From Pyrus communis (Eukaryota; Streptophyta; Magnoliopsida; Rosales; Rosaceae), in contig NC_084815.1 in the NCBI RefSeq assembly GCF_963583255.1, forward strand, positions 7,425,724 through 7,489,723: 64,000 bases of DNA, written 5' to 3'. The notes under the pieces were generated by a model, which worked only from the letters and a program-made list of their open reading frames with translations, searched no databases and was not told where the DNA came from. A program made the translations under genes and the position numbers. Positions 22,911 through 33,584 of this stretch are shown piece by piece. Each line of letters opens with the position of its first letter. Positions within the stretch are counted from its first letter, which is position 1.

Positions 22911-23072
22911 TTAAGAATTACTATCCTCAAAGAGAAAGTCTGATATTACATTAGGGGGTTCCTCAAACCATATAACAGGGTTGTCAATACTCAAGCTCAA
23001 ACGTGCTATTCTATGTGCCACCTTATTCTCCTCCCGTCTACTAAATACGACCTTCCACTTGGGCATTGAATG

Positions 23073-23535
23073 TAGGAATGACAACGATTCGGTTTGGGAT
23101 GAAAATGTTATATCCATTCTATAACCACGAAAATTAACCATATCCATAATCGCAAATTAATCATCGGAGATTATCCATAACCATACCCACAGAGTAACGT
23201 ATTCTCCATCGTTAACAATTATATCCATCTTCGTCAATACAAAAAATATATTGGTTCAGTTGACGCATTATAATTTAGTAGATATTAATTTCTTCATTAA
23301 ACATTTGATGTATAAAATGATTCAATGAATGGATCTTGTGGAGTGTAAAAATTAAAGGATTGAATTTAAAACATTGATGATGTTGGTTGATCTTTCATAT
23401 CCCTCATAAGTGCCATTGAATTATCATTGATTTTGATTCAAAACTTTTGAATTTTCCCATAAAATGCAACTCACACAATATGCAAATTTTTGTATTGTTA
23501 AGGTGATGAACACACACACACACACACACACACAC

Positions 23536-23580
<45 letters not shown>

Positions 23581-23795
23581 TTATATAATACTATAATATT
23601 ATATACTATTCAGGTCGGATTCGAGGACGGATATAGATTAGGAACTCTTATAACCATATTCAAAACCATAACTGAATAATATTTATGGTTTTTTCTCATA
23701 TCCAAAATATACTCAAATTTTCATACCCAAATCCGTTTTTTATTCGAAAAGTTATCCACAATTATCGAGTTTAACAATTAGAATTGTCATCCCTA
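23073..23795. mobile_element. Non-autonomous hAT-like element, 723 bp
   Basis: The ends are TAGGAATGACAACGATTCG and, inverted, TAGGGATGACAATTCTAATT. The exact 8-bp duplication ATTGAATG flanks it (23,065-23,072 and 23,796-23,803). An 8-bp duplication with TAGGG-type termini is the hAT pattern. The interior has no open frame of note and contains a (CA)n(TA)n microsatellite. Confidence 0.85.
23511..23577. repeat. (CA)12(TA)20 compound microsatellite
   Basis: CA units to 23,535, then TA units to 23,577, inside the hAT-like element. Confidence 0.95.
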
Positions 23796-24096
23796 ATTGA
23801 ATGAATCATCGTACGATAATTATTTATAATGTTTCCAAAAGGCGAGGTATCATCTATACCTTCATGTTGCAGTGCCGCCATAACGAGCAGCGCATCACCT
23901 TCAAAAACCACGGCCGGAATCTGCTTCTCTTTGACAAATAAAGCCGCGTCTCATGCTGCCATCATCTTGGCCAACAGCGAGGAAGAATTGGCACAAACTC
24001 CCCCTCGTGCAGTGATGCCATGATGCCATGGCTGCCACAACTTTTTATTGTATTGCTCTACAAATTCGACAATGTAGCAGAGTCACGATTTTTTCA

Positions 24097-24097
<1 letters not shown>

Positions 24098-24132
<35 letters not shown>
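24098..24132. repeat. A35 homopolymer
   Basis: Unbroken adenine run beside the LINE RNase H pseudogene. Because the pseudogene is on the minus strand, this run lies on its upstream side and is not its own tail. Confidence 0.9.
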
Positions 24133-24133
<1 letters not shown>

Positions 24134-24168
24134 CATATTACAACTTAACGATCATCATTTGATGAATA

Positions 24169-24242
24169 AGTTGAAAAATAAAAAGGAAAGTCTTTTGGGG
24201 AGAGGATTTAATTAGTAAATTTATATGATTTAATTAGGATTT

Positions 24243-24279
<37 letters not shown>

Positions 24280-24462
24280 TTGATTTGGTTTAGGTTTCCT
24301 TGTCTTGTAGACAAAGAATTGTTTTGAATTATTTCCTAATATTTCTCCTTTGTAATCTTATAAATACCTCCTTATAGAGAAGAATAAAGTATTGAAGTTG
24401 TATTTAAGAATTGTGAGATTGTAGAGAATTATAAATTTATCCTAAACCGTTTATTTTCAACT
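24169..24462 (+). repeat. 5' LTR of the TRIM-like element
   Basis: Homologous to 25,747-26,011 but about 29 bp longer because of an (AT)n expansion at 24,246-24,276. The first base is mutated (AGTTGAAAAAT instead of TGTTGAAAAAT). It contains a TATAAATACC box at 24,359-24,368, a plausible promoter, followed by AATAAA at about 24,384, a plausible polyadenylation signal. Confidence 0.9.
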
Positions 24463-24837
24463 TGATATCATAGCAGAGGTTGATTCTTCGTTGAACTTTG
24501 CTGTGAATGCTTCCCTGTGGATGCACGAAGCTAACTTTCTCCGTGCATTAATAGGCTATGAACCTGAGGGTGAAGATTGTCTACTATCATTAGAAGAAGA
24601 TAAATTTCTGCTATCATGAAGAAGAAAAAAGGGAAACAAAAGTACATGGTTTCGATGCTTTGGAGGAAAGAGATTAGGAAAAAAAAATTCATGGTAGCAT
24701 CTGTTTCCTATCATGTAGTTTTTTTGTGTTTTATTTTACTTTTTTCTTGTCAATTTAGGTTGTTTTTTGAGTTTGAAGAAGAAAGAAAAACCAAAAAAGA
24801 AGAATAAAAAAAAAAACTAAAGGAAAAAAGTGGTTTG

Positions 24838-25236
24838 GTGATTGGGGATTCCGAAAAGAGGCGTTAATTTCAATTGGGCTTTCAAAAAGATTAGCATTTG
24901 TTCCAACTGAACTTTCGAAAAGAGGCATTAGTTCCAACATATATATTAAGAGATTTATTTATTGGGCTTTTGAAAAAAGATGTTAGTTCCAATTAGGCTT
25001 CTGAAAAGATTAGCGTTAGTTCCAATTAGCCTTTCGAAAAGAGGCTTTAGTTCCAAAGATTATAATTTGTTAGTCGGGGTTTTCGAAAAGAGACGTTTGC
25101 TTTGTTAGTCGGGCTTTCAAAAAGAGACGTTTGTTCTAGTTGGGCTATCGAAAAGATTAGCGCTAATTCCAGCTGGGAATTCGAAAAGTGGTGTTAATTA
25201 TGACGGATTGTAATTTGCTAAGCTTTCGAAAAGACA
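24838..25236 (+). repeat. Degenerate 30-40-bp tandem array, core GGGCTTTCGAAAAGA
   Basis: About eleven units each carry a TTCGAAAAGA-like core followed by GGCGTTAGTTCCAATT or GACGTTTGTT. The two alternative continuations are (A)GAGGCGTTAGTTCC and GATTAGCGTTAGTTCC. Unit length varies and one unit has an AT-rich insertion at about 24,940. Each core contains the palindrome TTCGAA. It lies between the primer site and the inserted repeat of the TRIM-like element. Confidence 0.8.
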
Positions 25237-25239
25237 TTA

Positions 25240-25685
25240 GGCGCTAGTCGAGCGGTGAGCTGGGGCCTAGCGCCTAGGCAGATTTAACTAAATCCATTAT
25301 ATTTCATGTAAATAGGTGTATGTTTAAACTTAAAATATATATAATTTCATCATAAACTACAAAATAAAATGACACATATATTATGAAGTATTGGAACATA
25401 ATGAAAACATGGGGAACAAGCATATAATGTGCATTTTAGTATTTAACAAATCTCTTACAATTTATTAAACAAAATAAAATGCAAAATGAAAGTTATCTAT
25501 TTTCTGTCTAAGTGAATCGCAACCTAGGTGAGTGCCTAGGCGGGTGCCTAAGTAGTCTAGGTGGGCGCCTCAGTAGGTATAGGTGCCCTTTCTTAATTTT
25601 CAAATGCCTAAGCATTAATCGGTGCGGTGGCTAGCCACCTAGCGCCTAGATGGCATTGGGCGGGGATTTTTAGAACAGTTCAGCG
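25240..25685. mobile_element. Inserted MITE-like repeat with GCGCCTAGG-rich ends
   Basis: The left end is GGCGCTAGTCGAGCGGTGAG followed by GGCCTAGCGCCTAGGC. The right end is CGGTGCGGTGGCTAGCCACC followed by TAGCGCCTAGATGGC and GGGGATTTTTAGAACAG. The GC-rich ends are partially inverted and contain nested palindromes (GCGCCTAGGC); the middle is AT-rich. A second cluster of CCTAGGYG motifs at 25,523-25,572 shows internal repetition. No coding sequence or clear target duplication was found. This style of repeat recurs in fruit-tree genomes as I remember them. Confidence 0.6.
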
Positions 25686-25746
25686 CATCAGTGAAGATTT
25701 CCGACATGTGTGGCTCACTTAATGTATGGTCTAATGTGAGGGGAGG

Positions 25747-26011
25747 TGTTGAAAAATGAAAAGGCAAGTATTTTAGGGATAGGATTTAATTAGTGATTTT
25801 ATATGATTTAATTAGGGTTTTGATATGATTTGATTTGGTCTAGATTTTCTTGCCTTGTACACAAAAGATTGTTTTGATTTATTTCTTAGTATTACTCCTT
25901 TGTAATCTTATAAATACCTCCTTATAGAGAAGAATAAAGTATTGAAATTGTATGTGAGAATGGTAAGATTGTAGAGAATTATAAATTTATCCCAACCCTT
26001 TATTTTCAACT
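25747..26011 (+). repeat. 3' LTR of the TRIM-like element
   Basis: Starts TGTTGAAAAATG and ends TTTATTTTCAACT. By eye roughly 90 per cent identical to the 5' LTR outside the AT expansion, so the insertion is not recent. Confidence 0.9.
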
Positions 26012-26028
26012 GAATAATATTAATAAAT

Positions 26029-26149
26029 GAGTAATGCTACACTTACCATCTATTTGTACTATCTTTCTAATAGAGGTAGGGCCCGCCAACAATGTAGATC
26101 TTATCTCTATTAGAAATATCATACAAGTAGGTGGCAAAAATAACATTTT
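26029..26149. mobile_element. 121-bp foldback MITE with 11-bp target duplication
   Basis: It is flanked by TATTAATAAAT on both sides (26,018-26,028 and 26,150-26,160). Most of the element is an inverted repeat: CTATTTGTACTATCTTTCTAA against TCTATTAGAAATATCATACA on the other arm. A 9-11-bp duplication fits a Mutator-like origin. It landed within a few bases of the TRIM-like element's target duplication. Confidence 0.8.
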
Positions 26150-26467
26150 TATTAATAAATAATGGTCTCTCCCATTGCACGTGCCAAACCTTGTCTCGTG
26201 TGGGCAGTACCATGCAAACATGCACAGGTCTCTCTTGTTTTTTTTTTTGGATGAAAACTGTGCACCGGTCTCAAATTTACTAGAGGTGTTTGGTGGTAGT
26301 AGTCCCTATATATGAATCTTAAACCTCCAAAGACCCAACTGACACACTTCCCCGTGCTCACTTTAATCTCTTGTCCATTCTTGCTGCTCCCGTCTCATAT
26401 GCCTCTTCCATGTTTGTTTAACAAGTAATAAACCCAATACAAATAATATTTTGTTGTAGGCTTATTT
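26150..26467. other. Short spacer, no gene
   Basis: Nothing coding is recognised. A T10 run lies at 26,240-26,249. Confidence 0.4.
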
Positions 26468-26719
26468 GACTGAACTGTATTTAGGACAGAGAGGGAGAGG
26501 GGCCAGCTGCAACAGAGAGAGAAGATAGAGATGTAATTCTAAGGTGTGTGTTGTATTACCCCATTGTGCCTTTATTTATAGTAGTAGGGAATGTGTAATC
26601 CTTACCCTAATAGGTTTGCAACTCTAATAGGAATTAAATTACTAAAGGGAATATACAAGATACTCCTAGATACACTAGGATTTACACAATCACATTTCTA
26701 GTCCAATAGGACTGCAACA
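26468..26719 (-). repeat. 3' LTR of the 7.1-kb Copia
   Basis: 252 bp; carries TTTATTTATAGTAGTAGGG, whose complement includes a TATAAATA-type promoter box, and the GTGTGTGTTGTATTACCCC segment shared with the other LTR. Confidence 0.92.
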
Positions 26720-27199
26720 CTCCCCCTTAAGTGTGTAAATACTCAAACAAAAATCACATCAGATCTTCAGCAGATAAGGTAGAACAATTGATGAAGTCGT
26801 CGGCACAACGGGTAAATGCGAGTCTCAAATTTAAAAGAAAGTATGTATTGGTAGTAAAACTCACAAAATCTCGCTATGGTAAAACCCAAGGCAGGGGAAA
26901 ACCCATAGACTAAGGAGAAAAGTAAGAAGTATGCATAATGTCTTAAACAAACGTCAAATAGGACGAAAGTAGTGAACTCAACGGAGTATGAGCATCCTAG
27001 GATGGGTGCCTTGTTAAAACCTCTTTAGGCAGCAAAAACCAGTGGAAAAAATGCTCCTAATCGTAGGAAAAAGAGTACATTAAGATCAAGTGAGTATGCT
27101 TCAAGATACTCCCCATGAGTTAGACATAACTTCCACATAAGAGAACTACAAGCAATTCAACTCAGATAATTTACGCATACCGATTCCTTGGACGAGCTT

Positions 27200-30100
27200 C
27201 TAAAAAGTAGACTTGGACAATGACTTAGTGAAGAGATCGGCTAGATTGTTTTGGGAATGGATTTTCTTGACTTCAATGTTTTGATGTTGTTGTTGTTGGT
27301 GAGAATGAAAAAACTTTGGCGCTATGTGCCTGGCGTTGTATCCCTTGATGTATCCTTTCTTTAAATGCTTCCTATATGCTACATTGTCTTCAAAGCTTGT
27401 CGTAGGAAGGTTAACAATGGAAGAAAGACCACTAGTGCTTCGAATATGTTCCACGATTGCTCTCAACCAAAAGCACTTATGCGATGCTTCATGCAGGGCG
27501 AGAATCTTAGCATGGTTTGAAGAAGTCGCAACTAGCGTTTGCTTGGTAGACCTCTAAGATGTAGCGGTGTATCCAACGGTAAAGACATAGCCCATTTTAG
27601 AATGTGCCATATGTGGGTTAAACAGATAACCAGCATCTGCGTAACCAACGAGGCAAGAATTAACCTGAAGATCGAGGGCGGCGGCGGCGGCGGCTCTTCT
27701 TGAGGATTCATGGTTGTAGAATAAGCCCAAATCCATCGTACCTTTAAGGTAGTGAAAAATTTCTTTAACACCATTCTAGTGTCTGCGTGTAAGCGCATTG
27801 TTGTATCTAGCCAAAATATTAACATCGAATGAGATGTCGGGTCTAGTGCATTAATCCAAGTACAATAAAGCGCCAATTGCACTTAGGTAGGAATCCAAAA
27901 TCTCTTCCTCATCCTCCTTGAGACAGAAGGGATCTCGTTTATCATCTAGAGTCCGAACGACCATAAAAGTACTCGAAGGCTTCGCTTTATTCTCATTAAA
28001 ATGTCGCAACACTTTCTAAGTGCAGTTCAATTGATGTACTAGGATTCCATCCGAACAATGCTTGACTCCAGGCCAAGATAATATCGAGTTTTTCCAAGAT
28101 TTTTCATCTCAAATTTCAATTTCAAATGAACGGTAATTTCCTCAAGCTCTGCGGGAGTTTCGAAGAGGTTCACGTCGTTGACATAAACTGGAACAATCGC
28201 AAATCCAGAATGTGACTTCTTAATGAACACGCATGAGCATAGTTCGTTGTTCACATAACCCTGACTTGTCAAATATTCACTCAGACGGTTATACCACATT
28301 TGCCCAGATTACTTCAATCCGTAGAGTGATCCCCTCAATCTAATAGAGAGAGTATTCCATGGTCTAGAACTATTTGAACCAGTCAATGGAAGTCTTTCTG
28401 GAACTTTTATATACATTTTCGTATCTAGATCCCCATAGAGATACGCGGTTACCACGTTCATAAGTTGCTTATTCAATTTTTCAGAAACTACAAAACTGAT
28501 AAGGTAACAGAACGTTATGATGTCCATTACGAGGGAATACATTTCGTCGTAATCAATCCCAAGGCGTTGAGAGAAGCCTTGCGTTACGAGGCATGCTTTG
28601 TATCACATTATTTCATTCTTCTCATTACGCTTCCTCATGAAGACCCACTTGTAACCCATAGGCTTCACATGCGGTGGAGTAGGAGCTCCAGGCCTAAACA
28701 CCTTACGTTTCGCGACTGAATTAAGTTTGACCTGGATTGCTTGTTTACAGTTTAACCAATCTGTTCTATGTTGACATTCATTCACAGAACGTGGCTTAAT
28801 GTCATCGCTAAGCATGATGTTGGAAGTAACGGTATCCGCAAATGCATCATCGACAATCATATCATTCCGATTCTAAACCTCATTCAATAATGCGTAATGG
28901 ACCGAAATAACACAATTCTCATAAGGCTGGTATGGCTCATCTAAGACATCACCATAATCTAGAATAACCTCATGCGTTGGAACAGATGAGTAAGCAATGG
29001 TTGAATTTAGACTAGGGTCACTAGTTTGTGCCGTTTTCCTCTTCCGAGGTTATGAATCCTTTAAACCAGAGGACCTCCCACGCTTCAGGGTAGGAGCAGG
29101 TGATTGACTAGTTGCCAGTAAACCATGCTATGTGGGAGGTGCGGCTACCCCACCCTTAGCGACAGTCCTGCTTTCCATGACGGTGTTACGGCGGACGTTA
29201 AGTACGTTCATCCTTGCAGGTGCGTTTGCAGTAGGTATATGTGATCTCATCATCTTTGCTAGATTAGTAAAAGCATCTGACATCCTTTGAGCAATGCTCT
29301 AAAGATCTAGAATACGTTACACTTCAGTTTCAGATTGAGGGGTGAGAGGATCTAAATAAGACATAGTGGGAGTAATCCACGACAATTCGCGGCGTTATAA
29401 AGGAACGTTAGTGATCTTATCTCCCTTTAACGACGGGAAGACTGTCTTATCAAAGTGACAATTTGCAAAACGTGTAGTAAAGAAATCTTCTATCAACAGC
29501 TCTAAGTAGCGAATAATGGACGGCAAATCATAACCCATATATATTCTCATTTTTCTCTGAGGACCCATTTTAATACATAGTGGCGGCGCTATTAGCATAT
29601 AAAATGCGCACCTAAACACACGTAGGTAAGAGACGTTAGGCTCGTATCCAGTAATCAACTATAAGGTGAATGAGGCTGGGTAGCGGTGGGCTTCAGGTGA
29701 ACCAACATAGCTGCGTGTAATAGTGCATGGCCTCAGGTAGATACCAGCAAATTGGTTCGCATAACTAATGTCTGAGCTATCGTTTAAAAGCTCTTTATGA
29801 AAGTTTCTGCTAGGCCGTTTTAGGTGTGAACATGGGGTACAGGATGTTCAACATCAATCCCAAAAGACATGCAATAATCGTCAAAAGTCTGTGACATAAA
29901 CTCTCAAGCATTATCCAGTCAAATTGACTTAATCGGATAATCAGGGTGGTGAGCCCTAAGCTTAATAATTTGTGCTAGGAGTTTTGCAATTGCAGCATTA
30001 CATGTAGACAATAAGTAGACATGTGACCATCTCGTCAATGCATCAACGAATACCATGAAGTATCTAAATGGTCTGCATGTTGGTTGGATAGGTCCACAAA

Positions 30101-31873
30101 TATCCCCTTGAATCCTTTGAAGAATCTTAGGGGGGTCATGAATAATCATTGTAATTGAGGGTTGAATGTTCAACTTCCCTATGAAGCATGCTTTGCAAAG
30201 CGGATGGCCAGGATAAGATGTCAATTGATGCCCATGTGATACTTTAAGGATACAACGCATTATATCTCATCCGGGGTGTCCCATTCGATCATGCCAAAGT
30301 AGCAAAGTGGTCTAGAATTCGGCCATAAGGCCGGCCATGTGATAGATCTCAATTGCTCGAATGGTTGTTATGTACAACCCACTTAGGAGACGTTCCAACT
30401 TCTCGTGAATACATTTTTGGCCATATTCGTAAGAAGTGATACAAAGAAATTAAGAACCATTCTCTTCAGTGATTTCAACATGATATTGATTATCTCGAAT
30501 ATCTCTAAAACTCAACAACGTTCTTCCCGAACGTGGAGAATAGAGTGCATCTTTAATGGTTAATTCAGTAACATTGGACAACATAATATGGGCATTTCCA
30601 TATCCTTCTATCATGTTGGATGGGCCTAAGAGGGTTGTCAGAGGTGCATTTTTAGGTACTAAATTAGTAAAATAGTGTTTCTCACACAATATGGTGTGCA
30701 TGGTGGCACTATCAGCAAGACAACTAACTTCCACACTAGTCATACATAGAAATAAATTAATTGAATCGGTCATATGCATAAATATAATTCCATTCATTCA
30801 ATTAATTAATTCGAGAAATAATATCCATAAAATGATTATCCATAATTCAAAACAAACCAAAAACCAAACAAATAATTCCAAACGCTTAGAACAATTGTCC
30901 AAAAATTAAACCATAAACCTAAAAATTTGGTTCTGTTGGGGGGGGGGGGGGGGTAGGGTTGGGTTCGGCCATTAGGGGTGTAAAACACCCTTAACATGTC
31001 TTTAGAAAAATAAAACTGTATTCTTCTAGAGGAGTCGATGCCTCCAAAGTTGTAATATCTTTGAGAAGTTCTACAAGCGTGAAGTTAGACTTACGATGAG
31101 AATGATACTTAGCAATAGCCTTTGGGTTAGCTCGGTATACACATGACCAATGATCATTTGATCCACAAATATAACACATGTCCATTTCAGTGGAAACCAA
31201 TTGAATAGTAGCTTTTCCCTTATTCTTGAAGTTTGGGGCCTTAAGGGCAAGGGGTTGGCGCTTCTGGTTCAAATTTCCTCCCTTGGGTAGGCCTCAATTT
31301 TGTTAACCTTAGGCTAGTGGTAGGGCTTGCTGCCCATTGCCACGGCCACGACAGGGTTTTCATCGGTTATGGCTGCTAGAATTGGTCAGATGCGCTTTAG
31401 GCATATCGTTCGAGCCAGTAGGTCGAGCTTGATGATTCTTCATCAAAAGATGATTCTTCTTTTCAGCAAGAAGTAAAACAGATATCAAATCCGAAAACTT
31501 GGTGAACTTTTGTGCTCTATATTGTTGCTACAGGACAATATTGAGGGCATTGAAGGTCGAATAAGTTTCTCTAAGAGATCCTGTTCAGTTAAGTCCTCTT
31601 TACAGAACTTAAATAGTGATCGGATTCTACAAACTTCAGAGTTGTATTCATTCACAGACTTCAAATGTTTTTTTGGTGATCGAAGTGATCGGCCAGAGTG
31701 AGGCAGAGGGTATGTGGATCCTCCTCTGTGAGGTACTCGGTCTGCAGTGCATCATGGATGTGTCTGCGGATGAAAATCATATCAGTAGCTTTATGAGCTT
31801 CATCCACGGGTTTATCGTCGATGGATTCCTTGATAGTAGCTCGAAGACTCTTTGCAATAAGGTGGAGCTTCAC
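27200..31873 (-). pseudogene. Copia gag-pol, heavily degraded
   Basis: Domains in order on the minus strand: gag, with a conserved-looking LTLADHFDHQK end (31,873-31,661); a zinc knuckle CYICGSNDHWSC with shortened H-to-C spacing (about 31,175-31,140); protease CLADSATMHTIL (about 30,710-30,675); GAG-pre-integrase GHPLCKACFIGKL and integrase GDICGPI and FMVFVDALTRW (30,260-29,919); an integrase C-terminal part FRCAFYMLIAPP (29,658-29,395). Then come RT pieces MGYKWVFMRKRNEK (28,860-28,603), AYLYGDLDTKMYIKVPE (28,542-28,309), VPVYVNDVNLFE (28,299-28,039) and GYADAGYLFNPHMAHSKMGY (27,736-27,554), and RNase H end APKFFHSH and NLADLFTKSLS (27,466-27,200). The RT catalytic motif YVDD has become YVND. 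Stops and shifts separate every block. Confidence 0.9.
30938..30953 (+). repeat. G16 homopolymer
   Basis: Sixteen guanines followed by TAGGG, between the degraded protease and zinc-knuckle blocks of the Copia pseudogene. The run length may not be exact in an assembly. Confidence 0.85.
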
Positions 31874-32549
31874 GTCTTGAACCTACTTCTGGTAGTTTCT
31901 TCTATAGACTTCTAGAGCGGTGAAATTGATCTTGTTCAAGTTCGACGTGTCCCTAAATAGAGGGTACATCAAAACGTGGTTAGTCAAATGGAAAGCCATT
32001 GACATATATCATAAAACATTCAGGTTCTATAAACATGTATTGGTTTAATTTAAGCATGAAAGCTATGGGTTTCATGTGGTAAGTTTTGAATGAAAACTTC
32101 GGGTTTCAAAGGCACTAAATTTGAAACTATAGGTTCGATTTAGTTATGAACGTTTAGTTCATATATAGAGGTACCTACAAGAACACAGAATACAACATAC
32201 AATAAAGTGTATTGGTTTGTGGATTGCTTCAGGAACCCAAGTGTTAGTGCTTTGGGACTACAAAAGATAGTCAACGGCTCAAAGAAGCGAAATAATTTAT
32301 TGAATCGTTAATTGCCAAAAAGTGAACTTCAGGCCAATAATTTTGGATTAATTGTCAGATTAATGGACTGCTGGTCACTTTAATTAATTTAATAAATCGG
32401 ACCATACACGGTCGATTGTATAAGCAAAAATAATTATAACATTCGGGTTACAATTATAGATAATGCCCAAAAAGATAGCATTGGATTCGACAAACCATAG
32501 CCCAATTATGGTGGGCATGGGTACCGTGAGTAGGGTAAAGCCCTAAAGG

Positions 32550-32990
32550 GTATATTAGGCCTTGGGTGGCTGCGGAGCAGCCTAAACATGGCTGCAAGCC
32601 ACGAGATGTGTGTCTGGGTTTAGCCCAGCAAAGCTGGCTTTGGTTTTGGGCCGGTCAAGGCAAGCCCAGCCTAATGGGCTTGCTTATGGTGATCACATGC
32701 CGAGACTATTGGCAAGCCCAGCAAGTAAAGCTTGTTAGAGGTGGGTTGAGTCAAAGGAACGAGCCCAGCAGGCTTCAGGCATGTTGGTGTGGGCTAGGGC
32801 TTTAGGCCCGTTTGCAATTCAACTCAGGCCTAGGCCTGGTTGTAGTTTAATGGCAACAAGCCAAAAAGGCTGCTCTGATCAATCCAAGGTGTCGAAAACG
32901 ACATTGTTCCAAGGGTTTTCTCCATGCGGCTGGGCTGCAGGCCAACGCGGTGCTCCGCCAGTGGTGCGACGATGGTGCCACATAAATCCC
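32550..32990. other. GC-rich leader of the 7.1-kb Copia
   Basis: Between the 5' LTR and gag is a segment clearly richer in G and C than its surroundings. It repeats AAGCCCAGC and its complement GGGCTTGC several times (for example 32,661-32,686 and 32,712-32,723). No protein is recognised on either strand. It may be an insertion or an expanded leader, and it helps explain the long 7.1-kb size. Confidence 0.5.
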
Positions 32991-33332
32991 AATTTTTTCT
33001 TCAAATTGCTTCTAAATTAATTTCGATGACTCACAAATTCCACATATCATAATTGCTTATTGCATGAACAAGTGTATATATTGACAAAATATATGAAACT
33101 ATATACAATATATATAATTGAAAGGAAAATATAAATATAGGGGGTTCATGCATCATGGGGAATGTTTTCATACTTCAAGGTTTTTTCAAATATCTTAATT
33201 TATTTTAGAAGAACCTAATTGGCAGAAAATAATTGAAAGCTTTTTGATATTGTAGAAGAGAGCCTTCTCCACGATCCTTCAGTTCCTTAACTTCTGGTAA
33301 GAGCGTGTTAATAACGTATTGTATACCTAGTT

Positions 33333-33579
33333 GACTGAACTGTATTTAGGACAGAAAGGGAAAGGGGCCGGGGATAACAGAGAGAAAAGAGAGAGATGTA
33401 ATTCTGAGGTGTGTGTTGTATCACCCCATTGTGCCTTTATTTATAGTAGAAGATAAAGTGTAATCCTTACCCTAATAGGTTTACAACTTTAATAGGAATT
33501 AAACTACTAAAGGGAATATACAAGATACTCCTAGATAGACTAAGATTTACACAATTCCTAATCCAATAAGACTACAACA
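33333..33579 (-). repeat. 5' LTR of the 7.1-kb Copia
   Basis: 247 bp, matching 26,468-26,719 with scattered substitutions and small gaps. Confidence 0.92.
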
Positions 33580-33584
33580 TATTT

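Larger units (their letters stand above)
22915..24060 (-). pseudogene. LINE-type RNase H domain pseudogene split by hAT insertion
   Basis: Minus strand, right part (about 24,000-23,804): AKMMAAWDAALFVKEKQIP, VVFEGDALLVMAALQHEG and SPFGNII. This is the first half of the RNase H-like domain found at the 3' end of plant LINE-1 polyproteins. Left part (23,072-22,915): PKWKVVFSRREENKVAHRI, ARLSLSIDNPVIWFEEPP, then VISDFLFEDSNS and a stop, which is the second half. The halves are separated by a 723-bp DNA element whose 8-bp target duplication falls between them. With one copy of the duplication the reading frame would be continuous, so the gene was intact here before insertion. Neighbouring LINE domains were not seen, so the copy is 5'-truncated. 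Confidence 0.75.
24169..26011 (+). mobile_element. TRIM-like non-autonomous LTR retrotransposon
   Basis: LTR pair 24,169-24,462 and 25,747-26,011 with target duplication GAATA (24,164-24,168 and 26,012-26,016). The 5' LTR is followed by TGATATCATAGCAGAGG, close to the TGGTATCAGAGC primer site. The 3' LTR is preceded by the polypurine tract GTGAGGGGAGG. The interior (24,463-25,746) has no gag or pol sequence; the only frames are short and lysine-rich or low-complexity. It holds a tandem TTCGAAAAG array and an inserted GCGCCTAGG-type repeat. The total is 1,843 bp, so it must have depended on proteins from another element. Confidence 0.9.
26468..33579 (-). mobile_element. Old Copia LTR retrotransposon, 7.1 kb
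   Basis: LTRs 26,468-26,719 and 33,333-33,579 with target duplication TATTT (26,463-26,467 and 33,580-33,584). On the minus strand the LTR begins TGTTGYAGTC and ends CAGTTCAGTC, again without a terminal CA. The polypurine tract AAGGGGGAG abuts the 3' LTR. The 5' leader has TTATTAACACGCTCTTACCA. The LTRs differ by many substitutions and a few small gaps, and all frames are broken, so this insertion is much older than the Copia at 8,970. The interior keeps gag, protease, integrase, RT and RNase H order. Confidence 0.93.

Noticed and set aside
30938..30953. G-quadruplex regulatory element
   Set aside because: A single homopolymer inside a dead retrotransposon, with likely length error; no sign of conserved function.
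32566..33020. Two plus-strand frames of 79 codons
   Set aside because: Antisense to the GC-rich Copia leader; composition alone explains the lack of stops.
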